From contig JARHVA010008351.1 of the NCBI GenBank assembly GCA_037957365.1, positions 441,853 to 505,852 of the forward strand: DNA of 64,000 nucleotides. Reading direction: 5' to 3'. Both the position numbers and the translations under genes were made by a program. Shown piece after piece: positions 47,530 to 59,490 of this stretch (the first letter of the stretch is position 1; each line of letters starts with the position of its first letter). The notes beneath the pieces are model-generated. The model did no database searches and was not told the DNA's origin. It saw only the letters and a program-made list of their open reading frames with translations. Origin of the DNA: Torreya grandis (Eukaryota > Streptophyta > Pinopsida > Cupressales > Taxaceae).

Positions 47530-48820
47530 TTATTTTTTAATTTTATAAATAGTATTGTCTATTGAAATTTTATATGTGCCATTTACTTGGAATTTGTGCA
47601 CTAGAAACACAGTTGCTAAAATGTCTTTCTTGTATTGTTAACATGGCATTGATATTAGTTCTAGTAGAAAAGTCTGAAGCATTGGTTTATGCAATACACA
47701 TTCAATTTTACCATATTATGTATGGATATTGCATGTTAATGCATGTTCATAGGAAAGTCCTAAATTTGGAGGGTAACTTGGACAATGTAAAGAATCATTA
47801 TCATGAACATCCATTGTTATAATTGCATGTTTACAAGAATTGCATATTGACTGGAAGGGAGCCAAGCAAATACTCTTTGGATTTAGTGTTCCCATGGATT
47901 GTTGATGTTAATGTTAAATAATTAGGAGATTTGTAACTTGGAATCCTTGCTAGTGAGAAAAATAATAAGAATATGAATACTTGCCTCAATGTTTTCTACT
48001 ATGATTGTTTGAAAATGTTTCATGGTGCATTCATCAGCCAAAGGTTCAATTAAAGAAGCATAATTTGCTCATAAATTTCAAGAGCCTTTTGGGACATTAT
48101 GAAAAATATTTTTAAAAATGTACATTGATTTTTTTTAGACATTTGTCGAACTTGTATCTCATGGAATAATTGCTAATGTTGTTCATATAGATGAATTTGA
48201 GAAGTAAATAGTTGTATTTAATTTAGAAATAGACAAAAAACTTTTTGAAAGGAAAAGAAATATGAAAAGAAAAATATGCTTACAATTACAATGTTATATT
48301 TTGTTTCTTCATCTTTGACATGTAAATTAAATTTTGTATTTGTTTTTTGGCATCTTGTAACCAAAGCTCCAAATGAGCCAACTGAGTATGAATCATTTAA
48401 GTCCACAACATTAGCAATTACATTATCAGGTGTGATTTTTTTTTTTGTAAACTTTAGGTATATTTTGCATGATTGATTTTGTAATTAAGAAAATACAGAA
48501 AACAACATCTCCTCTTTCAAATTTTGTTTTTTCTTTGATTTTGTTTTTTGAAATGTGAATGCTTTTACCTAGACCTATGTATGTTTTACATTTTTGTATC
48601 AATTTATTTCTAATATTAATTTTTATAGTCATTTTACCATGAACATCAACCAAGTCAACATGCAATATCTCTACTTTAATTGGAGAATTTGGATTTATGA
48701 TATGAGTAGGTCTATAAACAGTCAAAATATCTTCTTCAAAAATAGTAATAATTTTGATCGCACAAATATCTAGTATTATGCATGAAGGAATTGGTTCCGT
48801 TCTTATGTTGAAAGAAAAGA
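47530..48820 (-). pseudogene. RPA1-like single-strand DNA-binding protein of the Helitron
   Basis: Three parts fit replication protein A large subunit. (1) 48426-48725: VEILHVDLVDVHGKMTIKI, then KTYIGLGKSIHISKNKIKE and KTKFERGDV, the OB-fold pattern of an RPA70 DNA-binding domain (usual: NVDVVD..G..I.A..FN, then G.VY.ISKG.+K.....F). (2) 48230-48410: VDLNDSYSVGSFGALVTRCQ, then NLHVKDEETKYNIVIV, like the second OB fold. (3) 47533-47885: APFQSICNSCKHAI, DNDSLHCPSYPP and HALTCNIHT, then a downstream ILATVFLVHKFQVNGTYKIS stretch, like the zinc-ribbon third fold with one of four Cys lost (CxxC...CPSY). The minus-strand frame ends at TAA 47530-47532. Such proteins would coat the single strand made during rolling-circle transposition. 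Frameshifts separate the parts. Confidence 0.7.
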
Positions 48821-49860
48821 AAAGTTTTTTTTATAGAAAATGTCATAAAAGGTATGTAACAATTTAGCATGTTTTGACTTTTTTCAAAATACTGTTATTC
48901 GATAAACAATGCAAAAAACTAAATTTGGTTTAAGATTTACCATTTTCATAGTTGTTTTTGAGGATAGATTATTTCATTAATCTTGGATGAATCTAGTAGT
49001 GGTTGTTCAGTAGATTTTTTGTCCTCTATAGTATTTATTCTTTATTCCATTATTTTGGCTTTTATTGTTGAAACAACATGTTTTTTTTAAAATTTATTTC
49101 TTCAATGAATGCAGTCAATGAATTTTAAATTTGCATAAGAAATAGACTATGAAGAGAAGCAACAAAAATGTTTTTTGCTTAATTCTAATGATTAATCATT
49201 CTTATCTATGACTAGATAAATGGGATTATGATTGGTGCAATATGTTTCTATTGTTATGATTTGAATATGTTCTTTTGAATTTATGACCAAACATGGTCTA
49301 TGCTTCTATTTGGATATTATTTTTGTCTATGTGGGAAAAAATGCATATTAAAAGTTGACATATGTATTTAAAATAGCATTGTTTATTTTTAAGAAGTGGA
49401 CATGTCAATGTTAAATTTTCTTACTATATAGATTTCATTAGATATGTTTGCATTTGACAATGTTTTTCAAGAACATTTATAATATCCAGGACATGAGTAG
49501 AAGGGGATACATAGATATTAACAATTGTAAATCCATGTCCATGTACCATGGCATCTATTATTAATGATTACACATGATTTATGGTGTATTTAATTATGTT
49601 TGAGGTAATAACATGTCTCTAGACATATATCATTATACCATGCACATTGTGTATTGAATTACAAACCATGAAAATTGGGATATGATTAGTGGAATTGTTA
49701 GATGCAATACATGTTTTTTGTAGGCATGGTATGCAATATCTCATTTAGTCATGATCATTGATAATGTATTCAAGATGTGTGTAAATACTATGAGTGTTCA
49801 ATTAACATATAATAATAAATGAAGAAAATGTATTTGATCTAAGACTATGTTGTAACACCC
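48821..49860. other. Spacer between RPA-like and helicase genes, nothing recognised
   Basis: About 1 kb of AT-rich DNA without a named motif. It would contain the helicase 3' end and the RPA-like gene's leader or N-terminus. Confidence 0.4.
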
Positions 49861-52800
49861 ATTCAAAGTTCAATTCTAATCATGACATTTCAATGGAAAT
49901 TTTATTTTTAATTCTAAAGTTTTTATTCAAAAGTGGACTTAGAAAATACAATGATTCAATGTTTTTAACATGATAAAGAGCTATATATGTCAATCCATGC
50001 ATTTCTAGACCAAGTTGTTTGAATGCAACTCCTTCTAGGGTAAGGCCTTGGGACCTGTGTATAGTACGATCACATGCTAATTGTATTAGAAACTAAGCTC
50101 ATATTGTCAAATGTTTTTTTTGTAAATGGACATGTGACTGGCCTTGAAAATCAAAAAATAGGAGTCTAATTTGAATCAATATTACTTTAAAATAAATGAA
50201 AATGTTTCTTTCTTTGAAAATGCTAAATGTTGACATCATTGAATTTTACCTAAATAATGTCAATGTCATGTACTTTCATGTAGAGTTTAAATATACCATC
50301 TGAACCATTGACAAGGCCATCTTGCATTTCATAATTTATAGAAAAAAATTAAACTAACATATTGGGATTTAAAGTTATTTTTTTTGGTAAACATACAGCT
50401 TTGGAATATCCTTGATTTTAATTATACGTATCATCTTCTTTATCTATTGCATGGATACAAATTTATTCATGTGGAACAAGTCTTAGCATTTTGTTATTAT
50501 GCACCTGAACATCACTATTAATAAAAAGAGATATGGAAACAAAGGATCATTTGGTACTGGATGTAAGCATTTATTATTAAGATATGCAATATCATTGTTT
50601 GTATATGAGCACATGCATATTCTATTTAGTATTGACACAAAGAAATCATCCTTTTGGTGCATTATTTGGTGGGCTGATAATATTTTATATTTTCTTACCA
50701 AAATAAATAAGGAATTTGTTCATTGTTCATTTTTGGGTGTTCAAAAATTATACAATAATTGATAGGTTTAACTTGATAAAAGTCACCATAAAAGACCATG
50801 CCAACATTGCCAAAGTACATAGTGGGTAGACTCATTATGTCACACAGTCACTTGTCAATGTAATATAACATTATTTCTCCTACAAGTAAAATTTCATCAA
50901 TCAATAATATTCATAATTGACTATATCATTTGGACATCACATCAAGATGTTCATTGTTCAAAGGAATCGATTCTAACTTGTTAAAGGGTAATAAAAATGC
51001 AGAATGCAATGTTACTCCTCCTGCATTGTATGTAGAATTACCTATATATATAATAATGAGAAATGTTGGCTTGTATGAATTAGTATCAATAGTTTGAGAA
51101 TAAAATCGAACTAACATCTTGAATATAGCTTTCACTGTAAAAGTCTTACATGTGCTTGTACCTCTTGTTAGAAACAAGTACAATGGTTTGTTTTTGTTTA
51201 TGTATTTTTTAGAGACAATGTCTTTAGAAATCATTTATTTCTCTTCATTTAACATATGAACATGATTATAGTATTCTAAATTGTTATAAATGAATGGGTG
51301 ATGTCTAATGCAAAATGGTTTTGAAATTTGCTTGCTTGATATAAATCTTCGTGATGGAAAGTCCATTTGCAAATCATAGTCCTCTTGCATATTTTTTGTT
51401 TCTATTGAATGAAATATAGTATCAGATATATTTTCAGTATCAAGTTCAAGTTGGCAAGAAGAATTGTTCCATGTTCCCAAAAATAGATTTTATATCATAT
51501 TTAAACTTGGACTCATTCAATTTTATGGTATTGCTTTGCAAATTGTATACTTGCTTCCATGTTTCCAGACCTTGTTTCAAACTATTTTCAGTTTTATGAA
51601 ATGGTACATATATAAATAGTCATTCATGATAATAGTTTTCAATGTGAAGATGTTTGTTATAATTTATGAAGGGTATTACATGTGTTTTATTTATTTTCAA
51701 TGGATTTCCATTTTTCCTATACATAGAAACAAATTTAGCCAAATAAACATGGTCAATGTTGACAGGATGTGCAATGTAATAATCTATAAAAGACTGACAT
51801 ATTACATTTTCAGATTCATCTGGTTCATGCCTAAGAGAAATTGATGGTTTTAAAATAAAACTGCAGTCATCAGGGCAAGATGTATTTATAAAAGTTCATG
51901 TCCTTGAATAATGATTAAGTGGAAATGATAGCACCATATGAAAAACTTTTTAGGCAAGCATTTGCTGATATTTTAGCATTACATTTCCAAGTCTATGTAA
52001 CATTTGAATGGTATCTATGTTTGTTGTCACATGTTTTTTTTGTATTTACTTAAAAGCATGTGTGACTTTTGAATTTACCTTTATCATGTACAAGATATAT
52101 TATGTTTCCACATCATATAAATTCAATATAAATTATGCATATGTATTGGCTTGCCTTAAATATGGCATGTTTATTATGAAATTGTTGCTTCATGCTTGTG
52201 ATGGTTTGTGTGAAAGGAAAATGGTAGAATATTTTATTATGTTTTATATTATTTATATCTACTGAGGCATATCCATGTTAAGGTCTTTTAAGAAAGTCTC
52301 AAAGTCATCGAAAGAAATATATTATTTTGTGTTTAGTAGAAAATAAATTTGCTTTAATGCTACTACTACAATTTTAGATTTTTGTTCAAAAGGTTCAAGT
52401 ATTGTTGTCATTTGCAATGGTAGTTATGGAAATTTTAATCTACAATTTTTTTCCCTTTTTTATATACCTACCAGTATGATGGTGTATATGCAATTTGGCT
52501 ACGTGCTGTTCCAAAACATCAATATCACAAGTTATGTACTTGTGTATAAAATGTATAATTCTTGAGGTTTGATCCTATCCATATATCGGTGCTTCTTTTA
52601 TCCATACTAACCAATGATCATGATCATTTCCTCTATGCTTAAATTAAATCATGCAAAAATAATTTATGATTTTTCCTAGCAACTATTCATCATTTTATAA
52701 CAGTTATCTTAATCCATTGATGTAATGTTTATAATATTGTGTACATATGACATGATCTATTTTTACAAGAAATGAATAATCATTTCATTTATTTAATTCA

Positions 52801-54170
52801 TCAAGTCTAGAACCTACTTTTTTTATGTTTTAGATACAATTTGCTTTAATGCATTCATAAATGGTTGCCAACGATGTTCATCACTTGTAAAAGTCAGGAA
52901 AAATGTTGGTGGTCCTAATTGGTGTATGATAGCAAAGGCATTTTTTTTAAGTCCTTGCATGTAATCAACAGATATATGTATTTTTTTGAGATCTACATAT
53001 CCAATTAATGATTTAAGAAACTTTTCTAGATTTGGTTTGTATTTGATATCTTTTGCTAAAAGCTTTCTTCCCTTTAACTAGATTTTTCTAATTAAAACCC
53101 ACATAGTCTTTCCAACTTGATCTATGATTATTTTTATTGCCTTAAAGAATAAACTGGTAAGATAATATGCAAATTATTGATTGACATGTAATAATTCCCA
53201 TTATGCAATTTTTTGGTAATTGAATCTTGACATTACATCTTCATCACAAGCATCACCAAAGAAAAGTGTTTTAAATTTCATTTCTTATGAGTCTTTGTCT
53301 TTAAAAATTCCAAGTGGATGATTTTATTCAATTGGTGCTATTGTAATTACCTTATCTTGCAATGCAACAATACATGCTAAATTTGTAAAGTGATGAACTA
53401 GAATATCATTAGAGCAGGTTTCATCTATGTCAGAAGGCACATTTAGTTCATTATCACTATTTTTTTCAATTCACTAGAAAGACTATTGTTATTTGTATCA
53501 TCCATAACACTAGAAGCTATGAATGGTTTCCAATCAGAGTTTATTTACACATTATGAGCAATGTACAATTTTCTTGTACACAGTTGTTGTAATGCTTGCA
53601 TAAAAAGTTTTGGGTGAATGGTTCCTTATTGATATGCATTTTTGTATTATAATAATAATTTTAGAATTATGGTAATTTTTGTTATTTTATCTGTAGATCT
53701 AGGCAATTTTGTCTAAATTTTGTCAATATCTGATGGTACGTTGATAATTGGACCTTGTAGTCCAAGTTGTGGCTTGTTGTAGACTAGATCTATTATTTGA
53801 GAAAATCAAATTCTTAATGAAACAAGTCTTTCCTCAAGGTTTGATAGCATAACTAAAAAATTTAGGTGTTTGTTTAGTCTAATATTAGTAGGTGTTGTAA
53901 ATCAAGGAAATGTTGTGTTTTCCAATGATTGGTTACAATTTACACATTTTTTTTACAAATGGATTTATTGTTTAAAACTAATTGTTGGCATGTGTTTTTT
54001 TAGTTTCATTAAAAATATTCATATTATTTTTGAAATGAAATTTTGTACAAAGAGCACAGACATGTATATGAGTGTTAATTATTTTCCTATTAAAACTTGT
54101 ATTACTTTTTTGTCAAAGTTATTGACAGATTTTTTGTTTGTGGTCTTGGCACATGAAATTTTCAATGTTT
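49860..54170 (-). pseudogene. Helitron RepHel protein: Rep (HUH) and PIF1-type helicase
   Basis: Read right to left on the minus strand. At 54.17-53.85 kb is a Cys-rich N-terminus (HVCALCTKFHF). At 53.55-53.80 kb, GLQGPIINVPSDIDKI followed by LPRSTDKI matches the DUF6570-like block. At 52.88-53.08 kb is LKKNAFAIIHQLGPPTFFL followed by FTSDEHRWQPFMNAL, the Helitron-like N-terminal domain. At 52.45-52.66 kb is HRGNDHDHWLVWIKEAPIYG, with the two His of the HUH metal site, then HFIHKYITCDID and KLHIHHHTG. At 51.48-51.90 kb is DESENVICQSFIDYYIAHP, then a KNGNPLKINK stretch. At 50.93-51.23 kb is the helicase Walker A region, LYLFLTRGTSTCKTFTVKAI (usual GGAGTGKT, so damaged), with STYNAGGVTLHSAF. 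At about 50.77-50.85 kb is YFGNVGMVFYGDFYQVKPI. At 50.48-50.70 kb is MHQKDDFFVSILNRI and PNDPLFPYLF. At 50.3-49.86 kb are NPNMLV, EMQDGLVNGSDGIFK and a late helicase block. I did not locate the two catalytic Tyr. Confidence 0.88.
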
Positions 54171-54350
54171 CTAGCAAAGAAATGGATTTTATGTTTTTGG
54201 TATTTTCACGTGCAATTTTTATTTTTTGAACCTTGACAAAAAAAATTTGGTCTTTACATGTGTAATTTTCAATGTTTCTAGCAAAAAAATGGATTTTCTA
54301 TTCATGGTATTTTCATTTGCAGTTTTCAATGTTTATAGAAAATACTAGCT
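54150..54350. repeat. Tandem duplication, about 118-bp spacing
   Basis: 'attttcaatgtttctagcaaa', then 'aaatggattt' and 'ggtattttca.' occurs at about 54158 and about 54276. A third partial 'gttttcaatgttta' lies at about 54322. It lies at the N-terminal end of the Helitron gene. Confidence 0.75.
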
Positions 54351-56036
54351 ATTTTTTTTTTTTGATATACATATGTGATTAGAAAAATAATTTACTTATA
54401 GCTCATTATGTTTATTCACTATCAAAGGTTCATAATGTGTATGACATGTATTTGTTTCAAATAATATTATGTTATATATGGGTAAAGACGAGGCACTATC
54501 ATTATATATTTTGATAATATGTTAGTTGATCGATGATTATAGGAAAATTATTACCTTTAATAAATAAGAAATTCATTGGAAAGAATTTTTTTTACCTTAT
54601 ATTCCACCTTAATCATAGATTTAAGCCATTTTAACAATGTGTGCTTTCCAATTTGTAATAGTTAGAATGTTCTTGATAACATTATCTGTTAGATTTCACT
54701 TTCACATCTCTAGATATAATTGCATTGCAAAAATACTATGTTACATAACATCACAAAGAGAATACATCAAAAGCATTGTTTGATAAATAACATATGGCAC
54801 TAAATATGCTATCACCACAACAAGATGTGTTTTCCAACATTCTAGACAGTTTGCTTAGTTGTATCTTTACAACATTTGTTTCTCAATAAAGAGATAACAT
54901 AGCATAGGTTATTGTTAAAGGCATTTATCTTAAGGGCCATTGGTATTTGGTCAAATTTTTATAGTACAAAGGTTTATAATGACCTACCATTCAGTTTTGA
55001 TCATGAAACAATATGCAATAAGGGGCCAAATTTATGTTTTCATTAAAGTGAAATATTTTTTATTTCTTGTTAAAGACCAAATATAGATGGGAATGTCTAA
55101 CCATTTATAAATCCAATTTATACAAAAATTTCCACCCCATAGACCTCACCATTAGATGTGCGTGAAGTTGCTAAAATATGTATTTAACAAAAGTACATAT
55201 CTATGTCATGTACTTGATGTAGTTTGTAAATCTCTTCAAGATCTAATTCTAGTTGCAAAGATTTTACTACATCAAGGTCACTATTTTCTAAACAGTTTTG
55301 AAAATTTTCTATAATTATAATAGAATCTCTGTTGATGTGTAATTAAAATTCAATAAGATTTGAAATGCATCAAAAAAGTAGTCACCCACATTATATTTAA
55401 AAATACAAGTTCTAAAAATGTTTTCTCCATATAAAGAAACATATATGCTATGGGATGTAACCTCGATCAATGGCATGTAATCTTCTACCCAAGTGAATTA
55501 TTGATCATTATGGACATGCATTATTTCTTGATTTGCATTTATGCATTTCATTTTGCAATGTTCAAAATGTCATAGACAAATTTTTTTATAAAAAAAAAAT
55601 ATTTTCAACTTTGAAATGTCTTACTTGCCAAATGAAAGTCAAATTAGTAATTAAAACATTCAAAAATTGTCAAGGTATTTGAAAATATCTCTTTAAAGTT
55701 AAGCTACATAATAATAAAATGTAAGGATCAGCTACAAATAAAAATAATCAACTGGTTAGTCAATGACTATAAATTAGCATGAAATTTGATTGGTCTAGGT
55801 AGGATGTATTAGGATATTTTAGGTTTTTTGAAAGTCATATAAGAGTCAACACAATAGTTTCCACTTTTGCATCCCACTAGTCTCACTATCATAGACTTAG
55901 AATACTTCTCTCTTCACTACATTAATGTGGTTGAACTTGGCTCAGTATATATGCTAAATTTATATTGTTTTATCTTTATACAACTAGTTTATACTAGTTT
56001 AGATATATCCTCTCCTTTTGATGATAGACGATGTTT

Positions 56037-56960
56037 ATGAATATTAGACGGACATAACAAAGGTCATCCAACATACCATTGTCAACTATTCAATAGTGTT
56101 AAAAAAATGAGCAAGCCACTAAGAAACATAGATTAGGTATATCAAACAAACAATTAAATAAAGTTATAGAGGGGTCTTAAAGACTCATCACAAACTTCAA
56201 CTAATAGATAAATTATATCATAAGGAGTATAAATACTTACTAAGTACATCAATTGAAGAATAAATTCCATTATATGCAGTAGTAGATTCAAAAAATATAA
56301 GAATATTGCAATAGTAAATGTGATACTGAAATAGAAAGCCAAAATACTTTGCAATAGTAAAATTGATAATCCAAAGCCAAGATAAAAATTTCAAATGCAA
56401 GGAATATTATAACTATGTTTTAAAATGTGGTGATTTTCCAAGTATGTATTAAAACATGGATAAATCATTGTAGCCAATAAAGTGACAAGCAAGTAAAATA
56501 TCAAGATGACTTGTTTCCAAACATTAACACCTTGTTATAGGTTCAACAGAATTTTACTACACCAGTCATTAGAAAACAAGGACAAACACCCATAGACTCT
56601 TTAATTACAACTAATTGTAGAAAAGCTCAAGATAATTTGTTTCAACTCAAATGCATGCTCAAAAAAATAAATAAAGATTCCTTCCAATAACACTGAATAA
56701 TACACTATAATTTACAGAGCAACAAGGTTCAAAAGGTGTGAATACAATAGATTTGGGGAGATAATTTTAATTAAAATGGTGTGATTTCAAATAATCTATA
56801 TACATATAATGGAAAATAATCTGACCTAAAATGGGTGAACTAGCATATCAATTAAATAGTATATGAGATAAGATAAATGGACATGACAAAAGGTCAACTA
56901 GTCAATAGTGTTAAAAAAATGAGTAGACCATAAGAGAAGCTCTATAATCAATATTTCTAG
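56037..56960. repeat. Dispersed direct-repeat pair of about 100 bp
   Basis: 'gacataacaaaggtca.......tcaa' followed by 'caatagtgttaaaaaaatga' is found at about 56050-56113 and about 56881-56925, in the same orientation. Confidence 0.6.
56233..56292. repeat. 60-bp repeat shared with 58899-58955
   Basis: 'gtacatcaattgaagaataa', then 'attc.attatatgcagtagta' and 'gattca' is present at both places, nearly identical, 2.67 kb apart and in the same orientation. Confidence 0.8.
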
Positions 56961-57207
56961 ATAAATAGAGCATTTTATAGTGATTATTATGGGAATGTAT
57001 ATAGTTTTGTAATAAAATGACCATGAGTTAATAAAAATAAAACAAAACTAATTCATGATATGAATGGGGCCTTTTGACCTAAACTAATAATTAGGAGGCT
57101 AAGTGATAGTTAAATATGACTCGTTATAAAATAGGTAATAAGGAAAAGATATTAAATGTTCATGATTTAATTTTAAATTTAATGTAAATTAAGGAAGGAA
57201 ATAACAA

Positions 57208-57519
57208 GGCTCTAATAGATCAATATTGAAAGTATTCTCATCTAGAAAAACAAAGATGCAAGCACAAGTGATGGTTCATTTAAGTGTATGCTTCAATCGA
57301 TAGAATCATGTTAAAATAAGTGATATGCCTTAAAAGAAATTTTAAATAAATAAACATTGGGTAGGCTCTAATAGATCAATATTGAAAGTATTCTCATCTA
57401 GTAGAACAAAGATGCAAGCACAAGTGATGGTTCATTTAAGTGTATGCTTCAATTGATAGAATCATGTTAAAATAAGTGATATGCCTTAAAAGAAATTTTA
57501 AATAAATAAACATTGGGTG
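57208..57519. repeat. Young tandem duplication, 2 x 156 bp
   Basis: Units 57208-57363 and 57364-57519 differ at only a few bases (gaaaaaca/gtagaaca and aatcg/aattg). Both start 'ggctctaatagatcaatatt' and end 'aataaacattgggt'. The near identity points to a recent event. Confidence 0.95.
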
Positions 57520-57955
57520 GTATGACCTCATGGAATCTAGTGGGATTTAATGATGTCATTCACTAAAAAATTTAAAATCTGATAAATTAAATGTATACTT
57601 CAATTTAATATGATAGAAGTTAGTAGGTATAAATTCAATATAAAAAAAAAGACTAGATTGTAGTCATAAATAAAATTAAAAAAATTAATTGATCACAATG
57701 AGAATATTTGTTGGTATATGTTAATTTAGAAAACAAAATTGATGATAGAGTTGACCATCCCACGAGATAGTCAATGATTTAATCGATATAAAAAATAATG
57801 GAGATCACAAATCTAATGAATATGATCACATTAAACTGAGTTGTTGCATCATGAGACTTGCATGTTTAAATAATAATGACTTGTATTGCATGATGAGACT
57901 TGTATGTTTAAACAGTAATGACTTATTTTAGATGGAAATAAATAAAAAATATTGT

Positions 57956-58204
57956 AACCCTTCACATAAGGGGGAAATTCTCAAAATTTTAATTACTACG
58001 CTCATTAGATAGAAATTTTCACACTTTAACTAAAAAAGTTATCATATAATTTGATGTAAGAGACTCTAAAAAAAATGGCGTCCCATTTTTTTGGAGTCTC
58101 TTACATCAAATTATATGATAAATTTATTAGTTAAAGTTTGAAAATTTCAATATGATGAGCATAGTAATTAAAATTTTGAGAATTTCCCCCTTATATGAAG
58201 GGTT
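57956..58204. mobile_element. Foldback MITE, 249 bp
   Basis: Two arms of about 115 bp are inverted copies. The left begins AACCCTTCACATAAGGGGG and the right ends CCCCCTTATATGAAGGGTT. They pair almost through to the centre (caaaaaaaatgg-cgt-ccatttttttgg). Inner matches include 'aaattctcaaaattttaatt' and 'atcatataatttgatgtaag'. There is no coding. A nearly complete hairpin with only a tiny loop is the foldback type of MITE. The target duplication is not certain. The right arm is partly copied again at 58516-58560. Confidence 0.85.
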
Positions 58205-58870
58205 AACTAAAACAGCACTACCAAGGACACAAGTAAAAATATCATGTGTTATGGAAAGGAAGGTCACTATTAATAAATTTTTCATGGAGTTCTTATGGAG
58301 GGAAAGATTATTGTAGGAAAAATTTGGGTGATTATCAATTATTCATGATTTTTCATATAAGAGATCAAAGGGGATAGATTAGTTGAGGCTTTTTGTCCCA
58401 AATTTAATTCAGAAGAGAGCATCAGGAACTTTTAGAAGATTCATAAAAACTTCAAAGTTTTGGTTTTTACAAAATGACCATCTCTCTTCAAAATAAGGTA
58501 ATGTTCTTAATAGTGGAGTAATTAAAAATTTGAGAATTTCCACCTTATGTAAAGGGTTAACTACAACAACACTACCAAGGACACAAGTCAAAATATCATG
58601 TGTTATGGAAAGGAAGGTCATTGTTAATAATTTTTTCATGGATTTCCTTTGGAGGAAAAGATTATTGTAGGTGAAAATGTGCTGATTAGCTACTATTCAT
58701 GATTTTTCATATGAGAGATCAAAGGGGACAATTAGTTGAGGATTTTTGTACTAAATTTTGATTTAAAAAAGAGCATCAGGTACTTTTAGAAGATTAAAAA
58801 AATGAAAATTTTTGGTTTTCCAAAACCATCATGTCTCTTCAACAATAAGTAGTGTTCTTAATATTGAAGG
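58163..58870. repeat. Tandem duplication of about 350 bp that includes the MITE's right end
   Basis: 58163-58512 and about 58513-58870 share 'ttgagaatttcc.cctta', 'agggttaacta.aacagcactacc' (with a variant), 'atcatgtgttatggaaagga', 'agattattgtagg' and 'gagatcaaagggga'. The second copy starts inside the MITE arm, so duplication followed MITE insertion. The minus frame at 58409-58639 spans the junction and is not a gene. Confidence 0.85.
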
Positions 58871-58898
58871 AAAAAATATTTCCTCAATGCACAAAATC

Positions 58899-58955
58899 AA
58901 GACTTACTGGGTACATCAATTGAAGAATAAATTCAATTATATGCAGTAGTAGATT
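58899..58955. repeat. 60-bp repeat shared with 56233-56292
   Basis: The second member of the pair described at 56233. It lies just right of the tandem duplication at 58163-58870. Confidence 0.8.
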
Positions 58956-59403
58956 CATTTTAATCAATAATAAATATAGCCATCTATTAACAAATAGGAA
59001 TCAAAACTCTCAAATCTACAACTCTCTATCTTTCTCTCTCCAAAAAAGTAACCAGATTATGTTTACCAATGCTAGTCACATACATTATCGATAACAAAAA
59101 AAATCTCTACAAACATAAGGCCTCTTTAACATGGTCGTAAAAGTATATAACTGAGTTACATAAATATAGTTATTTATGGTTAAATGTCTAGTCCTTATGC
59201 AATAGGCCAAGGGTTCCAATTCCAATGAAGTGATAAACTTGAAAAGTGTGCATCTACACTCTAAAACCCTAACCATTGTAATTACTTGATTTTATTAGGT
59301 TAAATAATTTTCTGGTCATATTAGATTATGTCAAATCCTTAATTAATAAATTCTAGCTTAAAACACCATTCAATTGAAAATTGAGCTTCTTAATAACAAC
59401 TAA

Positions 59404-59475
<72 letters not shown>

Positions 59476-59490
59476 AATAAATAAATAAAT
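59404..59490. repeat. Compound microsatellite (AAT)n(AAAT)n
   Basis: About 22 uninterrupted trinucleotide units (59404-59469) pass directly into about six AAAT units (to 59490). Confidence 0.95.

Larger units (their letters stand above)
47530..54170 (-). mobile_element. Helitron (autonomous type, decayed) with RepHel and RPA1-like genes
   Basis: One minus-strand module holds, in order, a RepHel-type protein (54.17-49.86 kb) and an RPA1-like protein (48.82-47.53 kb). That combination is the coding set of autonomous plant Helitrons. Helitron ends (5' TC, 3' hairpin plus CTRR) and the AT target dinucleotide could not be fixed with confidence, so the limits given are those of the coding remnants. 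The gap 48.82-49.86 kb has no recognised motif. Stops and frameshifts occur throughout, so the copy is immobile on its own. Confidence 0.8.
54360..57200. other. AT-rich stretch with weak minus-strand coding traces only
   Basis: Around 55150-55560 the minus strand reads WVEDYMPLIEVTSHSIYVSL, FKYNVGDYFFDAFQILLNF and ENSDLDVVKSLQLELDLEEI, in shifting frames. This looks like protein but matches nothing I can name; an N-terminal extension or passenger of the Helitron is possible. The overlapping minus frames at 56154-56354 and 56218-56400 are unsupported. Confidence 0.3.

Noticed and set aside
47320..47822. Two plus-strand frames (65 and 86 aa)
   Set aside because: The second lies over the minus-strand zinc-ribbon part of the RPA1-like gene and is a shadow; the first has no recognisable motif.
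50499..50762. 87-aa plus-strand frame
   Set aside because: It overlaps the minus-strand helicase block (PNDPLFPYLF), which is the real coding trace.
53870..54229. 119-aa plus-strand frame
   Set aside because: It is antisense to the Cys-rich N-terminus of the Helitron protein and is hydrophobic, as expected from a shadow.
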